Below, piece by piece: positions 51,781 to 61,011 of a DNA stretch of 64,000 nt. Below the pieces are notes generated by a model. It was not told the origin of the DNA and searched no databases. It saw only the letters and a program-made list of their open reading frames with translations. A program made the translations under genes and the position numbers. This DNA is from Leadbetterella byssophila DSM 17132 (GTDB lineage Bacteria; Bacteroidota; Bacteroidia; Cytophagales; Spirosomataceae): contig NC_014655.1 of the NCBI RefSeq assembly GCF_000166395.1, positions 1,488,001 to 1,552,000 of the forward strand, given 5' to 3'. How positions within the stretch are numbered: position 1 is the first letter of the stretch; every line of letters starts with the position of its first letter.

Positions 51781-53723
51781 ATGAGAACAAAGTGCTTTTT
51801 AAGTACTGCTTTGATGCTAGTAACCATTTCAGTATACGCTCAAACAAAACCATAAGAATTTATTTTAGGAACCTACCCTTCTACATCTACAAAGCAATAT
51901 TCCACTACCGGGTTCCAACTCTCTGCAGGCTCTACAAGCTATGGAAGTAATAAAACGTATACCATGGTTTATGGAAAACAAAATGCTAATACCGCAGGAT
52001 ACAACAGAATTGTAAAGACTTTTTACCATTGAAGGCTTCACTTATTCTTTGACAAAGGCTGTTCCTGGAAACAAACCATTTAAACAAGTTATCATTAACA
52101 GAATAGGCACTAATCCGATTAATAAGCTAACTGCCTTATTTGAATCTGTAAGTCCTCCTAGTGGATCAAATAACACGACTATCTACCTTGCTCCTGATTA
52201 TGTAGATACCATGGATGATCTCATCAACAGTTATGTGATCAATAGAGGAGCAGATAACTTATAAACCGATATACAAAAGATGCCACTTGGAATAACACTG
52301 TAAGAGTTGCCATGCTTCTAGATGCCCCTGTTCAAGATCCATCCTTAAAATCAGATAGGGGAAAGTCCGGTTTCCTATTAATGGAACGAGGAGGAAACGA
52401 CACCTTTAAAGCTGCTGCAATTATTGGTTTTGATGGCTCAGGTAAACCAAACAAATTCGGAAATATCATTACGGTTTCAAACGATAAATGGGGGAAAACG
52501 GGACATACCATGAAATCAGTGGTGGTGCAAAAGAATCCAACTGACACAGAATTAAAACCTAGCCAAAGCATAGACAATCAAGACATTTCAGGTGTATTCT
52601 GAATTTAGAAGACCTTTCACCTGCGGTAGATGGACTAGGGGCTCCCATAACTATCTATGGTGTTAGTATCATTGATTCAGAGGCTACCTCCCCTACTAAC
52701 TTCCCCACTACTGGGAAACAAAACGCAAACGGCCTCGATTTCATGGCAGGTGGAGGTTTCTTTACCAGAGCTATCCTTATCAAAGGAACGGTATGGAACG
52801 ACTCTAATAACGATGCCATTAACAACGAGGGACAATCTTCAGGAACCAATAATGGTGGGACCTTATGGGCAAACCTAGTAGGCCCTGATGGAAAAGTAAT
52901 AAGTTCAATAGATGTAAAATCTGAGGGAACTTATACATTATATATTGGCGAAACTCAAAAAGCTTCAGGAGATTACAAAATTATCCTAAGCAACAGCGAA
53001 AAATTTGAAGGAGATGACCTTTCTATTGGGGATCCTTTAGAAAATGCGTATCATTATTCAGGTACAAACTTTAAAGGTAATCCTGATGCTAAAAACCAAA
53101 ATGGCGTATTAAATATTGGACCTTTAGCTTCACAATCTGACGACATAAATGGTGTTGACTTTGGAATCAGTATGACCATAACTCCGGTCACGTTAGTAGA
53201 TTTCACTGTTGGACAAGAAGAAAACAAGGTAAATCTTCAGTGGATTACAACTTCTGAAACTAACAATGCAGGATTTGAAGTGGAATACAGCGAAGACGGT
53301 AGAAACTGGACTACTCTAGGATATGTAAAAGCCTCTACTATCGACGAAAATTCGGAAGAACGTAATGTTTACAGCTTCATGCACCAAAATCCGGTGTTCG
53401 GTCAAAACTATTACAGACTTAAACAAATTGACCACGATGGCACTTTTGCCTACTCACCTATACGTGCTTTAAAAGTCAGCATCAGCCATTTACTGGTTTG
53501 GCCAAACCCTTCTTCTGGTCACATCAAGGTAGGTGTTTCAGACGCTCAAGCTTCACAGATCAAATCCATGAAAGTGGTGGACATGAGTGGAAGAATACTT
53601 AAAGAAGCCCCAACTTATATAGAAAATTGGGATATTTCTGATCTGAAATCAGATGCTTTCTATATTCTAAGAGTGGATTACAAAAACAATTTCAGCGAGC
53701 AGATCCGTATCTATAAAAGATAA
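51781..53723 (+). pseudogene. Pseudogene of a T9SS-secreted protein (paralogue of the gene at 54451)
   Basis: The frame begins MRTKCFLSTALMLVTISVYA, a signal peptide, and is homologous to 54451-56376 along its whole length. It is broken by a nonsense codon TAA (51853-51855, matching a CAA/CAG codon) and three single-base frameshifts: an extra T in the run near 52021-52024, a lost base near 52260 and another near 52600. From about 52602 to the stop the frame is intact, including SdrD/CnaB-like, immunoglobulin-like and T9SS type A sorting regions. The last 81 residues differ from the intact paralogue at only three positions. Four different lesions make a sequencing error unlikely. Confidence 0.9.
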
Positions 53724-54450
53724 TATTCTGTGACACATACGTGATCGCTAACTAATAAGAAAGGCAAAGTTCATTTCCAAGAAAAAAAGCGGGAATGGAC
53801 TTTGTCTTTTTTTTAAAGATCTATTCATTGAGCACAATCAGGGGCTACCGTAATTTCTGCGATAGAAAGAAATCCTCCAATACCTAGCCTGCTGAAGGGG
53901 TAACTTTCAACAAAAAATCCAATTGTAAAACTTGGCGGTTTTCAAGGATCCCTTGAAGATTAGCGTTCTTTTGCTTTCCTCCTACTTTTTCACTTCTAAG
54001 ATCTGTAATTTGACACTGCTAGCTGGACTTTGCTCAATGTTTTGATACTCATCCTTGTTTGGTTACGTCTTACATTTATGCTCTAGCCACTGAATTTATT
54101 ATAACTTCTTATAAAACTGAAGAAGAAGCTCTTAGATAAAACATCTATGCAAAATTTGGAATATACTCTACCATAAGAAGGGTTCTCATAATACTGAAAA
54201 GTGAGAGTATATTCTTTAGTAAAAGCTAAAATCCGCGACTAACTAATTGTAAGCACTAAAAAATATCACCCATTTCTGTGACCTGCCTTAATCACATTCG
54301 TCATAATCATGTAGGTATTCCCATTAATTATCTACCAATACTTGACTTTTTTCTATAAATAAGTTATTTTCATCTACTATATCTAGCAAAAAGAACAGAT
54401 TTAAATCACTCAAATAATTAAAAAACTTGGAATTTCACTAAAACTTAAAT
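53724..54450. other. 727-bp gap between the T9SS paralogues with a decayed PPTase 3' end
   Basis: No intact gene is seen. The first about 90 bases (53724-53814) resemble the sequence after the intact paralogue. Read on the minus strand they encode KDKVHSRFFSWK and VCVTE, matching [15 protein letters not shown] and VCVTE at the C-terminus of the phosphopantetheinyl transferase. So the duplication carried along the end of that gene. A weaker match (GGGATCC region near 53945) may be more of it. From about 54000 on I see nothing but AT-rich sequence; a promoter for the downstream gene must lie here but has no clear TAnnTTTG. Confidence 0.65.
53763..53814 (+). terminator. Terminator of the T9SS pseudogene
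   Basis: GGCAAAGTTCATTTCC (53763-53778) pairs with GGGAATGGACTTTGTC (53791-53806) with G-U pairs, followed by eight T. The same structure follows the intact paralogue. Confidence 0.8.
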
Positions 54451-56376
54451 ATGAGAACGAAATATTACCACTTCTTTCTACTGCTGATATCATTTTGCAG
54501 TATGGCGCAGACCAAGCCTCAGAATTTTGTCTTGGGCAGTTATCCCGCTCAAAGTACCACCCAGTATACAGTCCCTGGATTTCTGTCTAGTAACAGCGGA
54601 CACAACTACGGGTCGGGAGGAAACTATACTTTAAACTATGGTAAAAAGGACGCTTCTGAAAATGGCTTAAACAGGATCGTTAAGACCTTCAACGTGGAAG
54701 GTTATACCTATACCTTAACCAAGGCCGTTCCCGGAGCCAAACCGTTCAAAAAAGTGCTTTTAGAAAGATTTGGAAATAATCCACCGAATAAATTAACAGC
54801 ACTTTTCGAATCAGTTGCACCTCCAAATGCAGCAGCGTCCGCAACCATTTATTTAATGCCCGATTATGTGGATAGTATGGAAGATCTTATCAATAGCTAT
54901 GTGATCAACAGAGGTACAGATAACCTATTAAATCGCTATACTGCAGATAATACATGGAATAACATAGTAAGGGTAGATATGCTCTTAGAAACCTCTGTGG
55001 TTATCCCCTCTAATCAGGGCGACCGAGAAAAATCAGGATTTCTCCTTATGGAGAGAGGAGGAAATGATACCTTTAAAGCCGCGGCCATCACTGGCGTAGA
55101 TTCAGATGGAAATCCTACTGCATTTGGAAATATAATTACAGTTCAAACAAATAAATGGGGTGAGACTGGCCATAATATGTGGTCTGTAGTTGTACAAAAA
55201 GATCCCAGTGACACCCAAATGCGTCCTAGCCAAAGAATTACTTCCCAACCCATAGCTGGAGTATTTATTAATTTAGCGGACCTAGGAGTATCACAAGGAG
55301 AACCCATATATGGAATTAGTATAATTGACTCTGAAGCCACTTCTCCTACCACATTCCCTTCAAATCCAGCCCAAAATGCTAATGGCCTCGATTTCATGGC
55401 TGGAGGAGGATTCTTCACTAAAGCTATCCTGATCAAAGGAACTGTATGGATAGACAAGGATGAGGATGCTATCAAGAATGACGGCTCAGGATCAGGAACA
55501 AATAACGGGAATACGCTATGGGCTAACTTAGTTGGACCAGACGATAAAGTAATTAGTTCCATAGAAGTAGATGCGAATGGGGATTTTACTCTATTTGTTG
55601 CCGAAACTCAAAGAGTGGCTGGAACATATAAAGTAATCTTAACTAACAGCGAAAGATATGAAGGAGAGACACTGACTAATTCTGATGTTTTAGAAAATGG
55701 ATTTTACCATACGGGTACCAATTTCCAAGGAACCGCTAATACAGCCGATAAAAATGGTATAATAGAAATCGGTTCTCTTGAGACCCGGACAGAAGACATG
55801 GAGGGTATAGACTTCGGTATCAACCGAGTAATCACTCCTGTAACCTTAGTTGATTTCTATGCAAACCAAGAAGAAAATCACGTAAACCTTCAATGGACCA
55901 CCACTTCTGAAACCAATAATGCAGGTTTTGAGGTGCAGTTCAGTGAAGACGGTAAAAACTGGAATACCTTAGGTTTTGTAAAAGCTTCTACGATAGACGG
56001 AAATTCGGAAGATCGTAATGTATACAGCTTCATGAATCTAAGTCCTGTTTTTGGTCAAAACTATTATAGACTTAAACAAATAGACCATGATGGCACCTTT
56101 GCCTACTCGCCTATTCGTGCATTAAAAGTTAGTATCAGCCATTTACTGGTTTGGCCAAACCCTTCATCTGGCCACATCAAAGTAGCCGTTTCAGACGCTC
56201 AAGCCTCTCAAATCAAATCCATGAAAGTGGTAGATATGAGCGGAAGAATACTTAAGGAAGCCCCTTCCTATCTAGAAAACTGGGATATTTCTGACCTAAA
56301 ATCAGATGCGTTCTATATTCTGAGGGTTGACTACAAAAACAATTTCAGTGAGCAGATCCGTATCTACAAAAGATAA
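54451..56376 (+). CDS. T9SS-secreted surface protein with SdrD-like, Ig-like and type A sorting domains
   Basis: 641 residues. The signal peptide is YHFFLLLISFCSMAQ (about 1-20). Residues 25-330 form a novel-looking beta-rich domain with YVDSMEDLINSYVINRGTDN and SGFLLMERGGNDTFKAAAI. Residues about 335-440 (ILIKGTVWIDKDEDAIKNDG, then FTLFVAETQRVAGTYKVIL) look like an SdrD/CnaB-type domain. NNAGFEVQFSEDGKNWNTLG to YYRLKQIDHDGTFAYSPI (about 490-555) is the usual Ig-like region before the sorting signal. The last about 80 residues are the T9SS type A domain with LLVWPNPSSGHIKV and [10 protein letters not shown]. The ligand or role is unknown. Confidence 0.88.
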   Translation: MRTKYYHFFLLLISFCSMAQTKPQNFVLGSYPAQSTTQYTVPGFLSSNSGHNYGSGGNYTLNYGKKDASENGLNRIVKTFNVEGYTYTLTKAVPGAKPFKKVLLERFGNNPPNKLTALFESVAPPNAAASATIYLMPDYVDSMEDLINSYVINRGTDNLLNRYTADNTWNNIVRVDMLLETSVVIPSNQGDREKSGFLLMERGGNDTFKAAAITGVDSDGNPTAFGNIITVQTNKWGETGHNMWSVVVQKDPSDTQMRPSQRITSQPIAGVFINLADLGVSQGEPIYGISIIDSEATSPTTFPSNPAQNANGLDFMAGGGFFTKAILIKGTVWIDKDEDAIKNDGSGSGTNNGNTLWANLVGPDDKVISSIEVDANGDFTLFVAETQRVAGTYKVILTNSERYEGETLTNSDVLENGFYHTGTNFQGTANTADKNGIIEIGSLETRTEDMEGIDFGINRVITPVTLVDFYANQEENHVNLQWTTTSETNNAGFEVQFSEDGKNWNTLGFVKASTIDGNSEDRNVYSFMNLSPVFGQNYYRLKQIDHDGTFAYSPIRALKVSISHLLVWPNPSSGHIKVAVSDAQASQIKSMKVVDMSGRILKEAPSYLENWDISDLKSDAFYILRVDYKNNFSEQIRIYKR

Positions 56377-56939
56377 TCTTCTGTAACACAAACGAGATAG
56401 TAATCTTCTATCTTCCATTCCAGAAAGACAAAGTTCTTTTCCCAGCCCTTAAAGCGGGATTGGACTTTGTCTTTTTCTATTGATATGTCGGTTAGAAAAT
56501 TCAAAGGCTTGCTATCACTCAATTTAAAAACCGCCTCCTTAATACACCATTCTTTCGTCAACTTTTCAGGATCCCTTTCTTCAGAAAACAGTTGGGCAGC
56601 CTTTGTAATCTTATCTGGCAAGACTTGTTGAACATCAATTCCCGCTTCCGGTCCACCTATGTACAAAGCGGCCAACTCCCCATTGTGAGAAATGGACACG
56701 GGCCTGCCATCCTTCAAAAAAGGCTTTCCCTTTGCATCATAATATAAATCTTGATCAGCGTAAGAGGCAAATTCTAATAAGTGGCGTATAGCAAGAAAAC
56801 ACGCCTTGTGAGCTTCATTCTTCATTCCCCCAAGCCTTTCTAAAGACTTAGGACTTAGACTAGGAGAAAGTGGCTCTTTAACCTCCCAAAGGAACAATGT
56901 CCCATCTTTCCCTATTGATTCTTGAAGAATTAAAGGCAT
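56364..56939 (-). CDS. 4'-phosphopantetheinyl transferase
   Basis: 191 residues, the short Sfp/AcpS-superfamily type. Substrate motifs are visible: [15 protein letters not shown], then the Mg-binding [13 protein letters not shown] (Asp near 99) and [13 protein letters not shown] (W-x2-KEA-x3-K near 136-147). It transfers phosphopantetheine from CoA to the ACPs of this locus (41564-41809 and 63209-63466). It is the last gene of the leftward operon, overlapping the purine nucleoside phosphorylase by 10 bases. The 12 bases at its 3' end overlap the convergent T9SS gene's end. Confidence 0.88.
   Translation of the reverse strand: MPLILQESIGKDGTLFLWEVKEPLSPSLSPKSLERLGGMKNEAHKACFLAIRHLLEFASYADQDLYYDAKGKPFLKDGRPVSISHNGELAALYIGGPEAGIDVQQVLPDKITKAAQLFSEERDPEKLTKEWCIKEAVFKLSDSKPLNFLTDISIEKDKVQSRFKGWEKNFVFLEWKIEDYYLVCVTEDYLL
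56426..56476 (+). terminator. Terminator of the T9SS gene lying inside the convergent PPTase coding region
   Basis: AGACAAAGT (56426-56434) pairs with ACTTTGTCT (56464-56472), with CCC/GGG pairing inside, followed by a T run. The whole hairpin is antisense to codons about 155-171 of the phosphopantetheinyl transferase gene. Confidence 0.8.
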
Positions 56940-57706
56940 GAAATCATTTTAGTAAATAGAAGGCTCAATTGAGGCTCTGCCTTAGCCGCTGCGGCCAGAA
57001 TATGGGATAGTTCTGCTTTCACCAAGGTCTCCGGTATACAAAGATCAGTTATTACTGAAACGGCAAAAACGGGTATGCCTAATTGAACAGCAAGAATCAC
57101 CTCAGGAACCGTACTCATTCCTACAGCATCAGCACCTAAGTTCCTTAATAATCTGTATTCTGCTTTAGTCTCTAACTGTGGACCAGGAACCGCTACATAC
57201 ACACCTTCTTTAAGCGTGGAAATCTTATTGTCCTCCGCCACCCTTTTAGCTAGCTGTATCAGATCATGATTATAGGGCTCAATCATGTCCGGAAACCTAT
57301 CACCTGAAGTATGCTTGCCACGTAATGGATTATCCGGCAAGAAAAGGGAAATATGATCATTCAAGATCATCAAATCCGAAACCTTAAAGTCCGGATTCAG
57401 ACCTCCTGCAGCATTGGAAATGAAAAGCTTTTGTATCCCAAGCTCCTTCATAAAGCGGATAGGGTAGGTAATCTCTTTCATACTATACCCTTCATAGTAA
57501 TGAAAGCGCCCCTGCATACAAACTACCTTTTTACCCCCTAACATACCAAATATTAATTGACCGGAATGGGATTCTACAGTAGACTGCACGAAACCTGGAA
57601 TTTCTTTATAAGGAATAGTATATTCTACTTCAACATCCTTAATCAGGCCGGATAAACCTGTGCCTAAAACTATGCCGATTTCCGGCTTGAAATCGTACAT
57701 TTTCAT
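56930..57706 (-). CDS. Purine nucleoside phosphorylase
   Basis: 258 residues. PNP signatures are present: [74 protein letters not shown] and [16 protein letters not shown]. It cleaves inosine/guanosine with phosphate. The N-terminus ([15 protein letters not shown]) is shorter than in many homologues, with a second Met at residue 3. Its place inside a pigment operon, coupled to both neighbours by overlaps, is unusual; either it is simply carried in the operon or purine salvage is co-regulated. Confidence 0.92.
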   Translation of the reverse strand: MKMYDFKPEIGIVLGTGLSGLIKDVEVEYTIPYKEIPGFVQSTVESHSGQLIFGMLGGKKVVCMQGRFHYYEGYSMKEITYPIRFMKELGIQKLFISNAAGGLNPDFKVSDLMILNDHISLFLPDNPLRGKHTSGDRFPDMIEPYNHDLIQLAKRVAEDNKISTLKEGVYVAVPGPQLETKAEYRLLRNLGADAVGMSTVPEVILAVQLGIPVFAVSVITDLCIPETLVKAELSHILAAAAKAEPQLSLLFTKMISCL

Positions 57707-58149
57707 TTCTGATTTAAATAACCTTCCACAAAGGTTTTTAATGGCCCATTGGGCAAATGAGCCACTTCTATACTAACAAATTCTCTATCCTCTTCTACCT
57801 TTTCCTTATACTTCAGCACCTTTGGAGATTGCTCCTGAATACTCAAACGAATGGTTCTGATCTCAATGTTCTTAGCATCCTTCTTCACCGCCTCTTCTAA
57901 CAAACTAATCCCCTGCTTAGCCCATTTCTTTTTTTCCTCCACACCTTTTGCAAACTTGGCATGTATCACCATGGCTGCCCCTTTATAGGCTTGGTGCAGA
58001 GCTTTGTCACTTAATTTAGCAGTACTTTCCAAAAAGGCTACAGAAGCTTTAGAGGACTGATTTGCAGCTATAAACTCCTTTCTCAATTGAGCTATATCCT
58101 GCCCAAAAGCAGTTATACTAATAAAAATAAGCAGCAAAATCTTTTTCAT
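57703..58149 (-). CDS. Small secreted helical protein of unknown function
   Basis: 148 residues with a signal peptide [17 protein letters not shown]. The mature part is helical, with [20 protein letters not shown], a [20 protein letters not shown] segment and a terminal [19 protein letters not shown] see no catalytic motif. It overlaps the hot-dog gene upstream and the phosphorylase downstream by 4 bases each (ATGA), so it is a fixed part of the operon; similar small proteins recur in flexirubin-type loci, but the role is unknown. Confidence 0.75.
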   Translation of the reverse strand: MKKILLLIFISITAFGQDIAQLRKEFIAANQSSKASVAFLESTAKLSDKALHQAYKGAAMVIHAKFAKGVEEKKKWAKQGISLLEEAVKKDAKNIEIRTIRLSIQEQSPKVLKYKEKVEEDREFVSIEVAHLPNGPLKTFVEGYLNQK

Positions 58150-58526
58150 ACTTGCGCAAAGGTATTGTTCATCTTTAAAGCAACAGTCTCATCAAATTTT
58201 GTGGTATTCTTTACCTTAACGTTTCCATTACTGTCCCTACTTACATCAAATTCTAGCTCTAGTTGAGGATGAGTCAGAGGATTTATCAATGCCATAAATT
58301 TCACATTACTAGCATGAATCATTCTTAATTTTGAACCTGTAATATCTTCACTTAACTCTTTAACGATCTGCATCATACACGCCCCAGGAGTAACAGGATT
58401 ACCAGGGAAATGACCATTGAAGATATCGTGCTCCTTGTTTAAGGCTATGGTTATTAAATATTTTCCTTCTGAGGTCTCTACTTTTGATACCAATCGATAG
58501 AAACCTTTCTCTTGTAACATGCTCAT
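58146..58526 (-). CDS. Hot-dog fold 3-hydroxyacyl-ACP dehydratase-like protein
   Basis: 126 residues from the ATG at 58526, which overlaps the upstream stop in ATGA; a longer frame to 58583 only reads the end of the barrel gene. The FabZ/FabA-type motif is FNGHFPGNPVTPGACMMQI (His near 36), with the Pro-Gly turn of the fold. It should dehydrate the 3-hydroxyacyl chain to the conjugated enoyl form, the step that builds the polyene. No second dehydratase is seen in the window, whereas aryl-polyene loci usually have two. Confidence 0.85.
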   Translation of the reverse strand: MSMLQEKGFYRLVSKVETSEGKYLITIALNKEHDIFNGHFPGNPVTPGACMMQIVKELSEDITGSKLRMIHASNVKFMALINPLTHPQLELEFDVSRDSNGNVKVKNTTKFDETVALKMNNTFAQV

Positions 58527-59095
58527 TTTGCAAAATAATAAAACATTCCGGCTTGAAATGCTAAAAAGGAGTTTTCTCCCCATAAAAATAACTCTGATGA
58601 ACGGGGAAGAGTATGTGAACCGTTATATAAATCTCTCGTTCCTCTTCGCACACGAGCCTCGAAGCCTAATTTTGGACTCAGCTTGACTTCGATACCCAAA
58701 TTAACAGCCAAATCCCATTGTTTCCTTAAAGCCGGATGATTTGAAACTTCCTGCTCCCATCCTGGACCTACCAAAATCCCAAATGCAGGATGAAAAGAAA
58801 ACTTATTCATGATATTTAAGTAAACGTAATCTGCAACAATTCCCTTTTCATTCACAACTCCCACACGGGGAACTTCGTAAGAAATATCACCCTTTGCTCC
58901 TACTCTTAGAAACCCCATTTCCGGTTGCAAGGTATATATACCACCCGACTTAAAATTCCCTACCACACCGGCATAAAATCCGGTATGTGCCGAAAAGTCT
59001 GTCTGGGTTAGATTACTTACAGCGACTCCCCCTCTTAAACCTGCCATTTGGGCTTGTGCCTGTATAGCTACGAATAACAAGATTAAAATTCTCAT
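58523..59095 (-). CDS. Outer-membrane beta-barrel protein (paralogue A)
   Basis: 190 residues with a signal peptide (MRILILLFVAIQAQA). The mature protein starts QMAGLRGGVAVSNLTQTDFS, the PorT/OmpW-like small-barrel pattern, with GFEARVRRGTRDLYNGSH near the end and a terminal FQAGMFYYFAK. It is similar in layout to the next upstream gene (59092-59664), so the two are tandem paralogues. They overlap by 4 bases (ATGA). Placed after LolA, they may be the outer-membrane receivers or stabilisers of the pigment. Confidence 0.78.
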   Translation of the reverse strand: MRILILLFVAIQAQAQMAGLRGGVAVSNLTQTDFSAHTGFYAGVVGNFKSGGIYTLQPEMGFLRVGAKGDISYEVPRVGVVNEKGIVADYVYLNIMNKFSFHPAFGILVGPGWEQEVSNHPALRKQWDLAVNLGIEVKLSPKLGFEARVRRGTRDLYNGSHTLPRSSELFLWGENSFLAFQAGMFYYFAK

Positions 59096-59664
59096 AAGGT
59101 ATAGTTTAATCCCAGTTGGAAGACCAAATGCGTATTCATATTAAAAATTACTCCTGTGCTTTTGAAGGTTTCGTACTCTGTAATCTGATCTCTTAAGCCC
59201 TTTTTGAATCGAAGTTCCAGACCTAGACCTACAGGCGATTTGTACTCTGCTCCAATGGTAAATACAGGATCAAAACCTCCTCTATAAGGCTTTTTCACCA
59301 CAATAGCTTGATCCAAAACATGTCCCAGTATTAATCGAAATGAAGGTGTAAAACCGAATTTTCCTAAAATACCATAACCTAAATACTGAATTTCAGGATT
59401 CTCGCCTACTTTATCAGAAGATCCAACGGAATAAATCTCTCCCTTAGAAACTTGTTTTGAATAGGTAAATTCAGGCTGTAAGTAGAAGCGACTTCCTAAG
59501 GGAATTTCAGCATAAACTCCACCATAATATCCTGAACCAAAACTATAGTATGTCCTACTAATAGTCGTAGCATTATAGCCTCCTCTAAATCCAAGACCTA
59601 GAGAACTTTGGCCCCAAGCATAGGTTGAGCTAAGTAACAAAATCCAAAAGAGCAATCTTACCAC
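59092..59664 (-). CDS. Outer-membrane beta-barrel protein (paralogue B)
   Basis: 190 residues with a signal peptide (VRLLFWILLLSSTYAWG). The mature part begins QSSLGLGFRGGYNATTIS and has the same length, Gly-Phe-Arg-Gly-Gly start and LGLELRFKKGLRDQITEYE near the C-terminus as paralogue A. It ends LVFQLGLNYTL, an outer-membrane-type terminus. It lies 35 bases after LolA in the leftward operon. The pair probably arose by duplication inside the locus. Confidence 0.78.
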   Translation of the reverse strand: MVRLLFWILLLSSTYAWGQSSLGLGFRGGYNATTISRTYYSFGSGYYGGVYAEIPLGSRFYLQPEFTYSKQVSKGEIYSVGSSDKVGENPEIQYLGYGILGKFGFTPSFRLILGHVLDQAIVVKKPYRGGFDPVFTIGAEYKSPVGLGLELRFKKGLRDQITEYETFKSTGVIFNMNTHLVFQLGLNYTL

Positions 59665-59699
59665 AGCTATAAAGAGTTAATTTTCAACAGAATACAAAC

Positions 59700-60278
59700 C
59701 TACAGATTAAATACTTGTGCATCAAGTTTTTTGTTGATTTGCTTGTTCTTCATTTGGATCAAAGTATAGTCACCTTTGGGTTCCACCATCTTAATTTCAG
59801 ACAGTGCATATTCATCAAATTGCAGATCAATTTGAGAGATATATCTTTTCAGTTGAGGATCCACTGTAGTTAGAATAACCTTTCCTCCCTTTAGAAACTT
59901 GTATTTAAATTCTTTGGACTCAAACAGCTCTCCGGTAGAAGATTGAGTGATTAAATTCTGAAGTTTTTCCCATCTTTTTCCCGCCTCTTTGGACTTTCCG
60001 TTCTCCTTAACAGACATTTTCTTATCCTTAAACAAGACATCTACCACTTGTGGACTTTGATACTTCCATAGTACTGTATTGGGTTTGCTAAAATAGAGCT
60101 TCCCTCTACTCTCTGCCGGTTTTGCTAAGTACGTACTGTGCCTATATTGAATAAAATCAGCCGATAATGTCTCTGTTTGAGCGGTGAACTTCTTGATTCC
60201 GGCTTTGAACTCCCTTATTTCTGCGTCGCTCATCTCTTGACTGAAGAAGAGAAAAAAACTAACGATAAGCCATTTCAT
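59700..60278 (-). CDS. LolA-like outer-membrane lipoprotein carrier
   Basis: 192 residues with a signal peptide (MKWLIVSFFLFFSQ). The LolA half-barrel is seen in TLSADFIQYRHSTYLAKPAE, RGKLYFSKPNTVLWKYQSPQ and a later DLQFDEYALSEIKMVEPKGD. LolA carries lipoproteins across the periplasm; aryl-polyene loci have a dedicated LolA homologue thought to carry the lipid-linked pigment. It overlaps the deacetylase gene by 20 bases. It is likely pathway-specific rather than the housekeeping LolA. Confidence 0.87.
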   Translation of the reverse strand: MKWLIVSFFLFFSQEMSDAEIREFKAGIKKFTAQTETLSADFIQYRHSTYLAKPAESRGKLYFSKPNTVLWKYQSPQVVDVLFKDKKMSVKENGKSKEAGKRWEKLQNLITQSSTGELFESKEFKYKFLKGGKVILTTVDPQLKRYISQIDLQFDEYALSEIKMVEPKGDYTLIQMKNKQINKKLDAQVFNL

Positions 60279-61011
60279 TGTGTAATTCTTCTAATGTTAC
60301 TGATTGTAGCCCCCTTTCCTTCAAAACTTCTAACAAACCAGGTAGCATTTCTAAGGTTTGTGGTAAGGTGTCATGCAGAAGTACTCCGTCTCCTGCTTTT
60401 AACTTCTTCAATATTCTATTTTTAATTAACTCCGGATTTTGAATTTTAGTATCCAAAGAACGAATACTCCAGCCCATAACTATATGTCCTGTCTCTTTAA
60501 TCACTTTAGATAAAGTGGGATTAGTAACTCCAAATGGAGGTCTATAAAAACGAGGCCTTTTCCCTATGATCTCCTTTAACTTGAAATCAGTCTTAAGAAT
60601 CTCTTCTTTCAAGTCAGTTTTATTCAAAAATCCCGTATTCTTACCATGAGTGAAAGTATGGTTCCCCACAGCATGCCCATCCATAAGCATTCTTCGTACT
60701 AGCTCAGGGTAACCATCTACTTTATTTCCAATCAAGAAAAAAGTGACCTTATGTGGAGTTTCACTCAAAAGATCCAGCACCTTTTCAGTAAATTCCGAAG
60801 GTCCGTCATCAAAGGTGATAGCTATATGTTCAGACGTTTTATTGGAATGTTTAGCCACCACATGGTAATTCCATCTCATGTGAAATGATCCTATGGTAGT
60901 AATCAATATCCAGATCACCAGCACTAATCCTGCTGCCCATACATTATGGAGATACCAGCATAAAAAAAGTAGAACAGGAAAAACAAATATAGATACTCTA
61001 TGTTTTAACAT
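60259..61011 (-). CDS. Membrane-anchored polysaccharide deacetylase (NodB domain)
   Basis: 250 residues. Two N-terminal hydrophobic segments (about 6-40) anchor it. The NodB catalytic motifs are IAITFDDGPSEFTEKVLD (Asp-Asp near 68), GNHTFTHGKNTG (HxxxH near 118-122), RFYRPPFGVTNPTL (near 156) and DGVLLHDT (near 212). It removes acetyl groups from N- or O-acetylated sugars, probably on the outer face of the inner membrane. It may act on a sugar added by the GT2 protein. It overlaps LolA by 20 and the inactive ketosynthase by 7 bases. Confidence 0.88.
   Translation of the reverse strand: MLKHRVSIFVFPVLLFLCWYLHNVWAAGLVLVIWILITTIGSFHMRWNYHVVAKHSNKTSEHIAITFDDGPSEFTEKVLDLLSETPHKVTFFLIGNKVDGYPELVRRMLMDGHAVGNHTFTHGKNTGFLNKTDLKEEILKTDFKLKEIIGKRPRFYRPPFGVTNPTLSKVIKETGHIVMGWSIRSLDTKIQNPELIKNRILKKLKAGDGVLLHDTLPQTLEMLPGLLEVLKERGLQSVTLEELHNEMAYR

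Noticed and set aside
51781-52602. Lesions in the first T9SS copy as sequencing errors
   Set aside because: One shift is in a T run and could be an error, but the substitution nonsense codon and two further shifts outside long homopolymers are hard to explain this way.
55143-55562. 139-codon open frame on the minus strand
   Set aside because: Antisense to the T9SS gene; translation mirrors the codon pattern of the coding strand.
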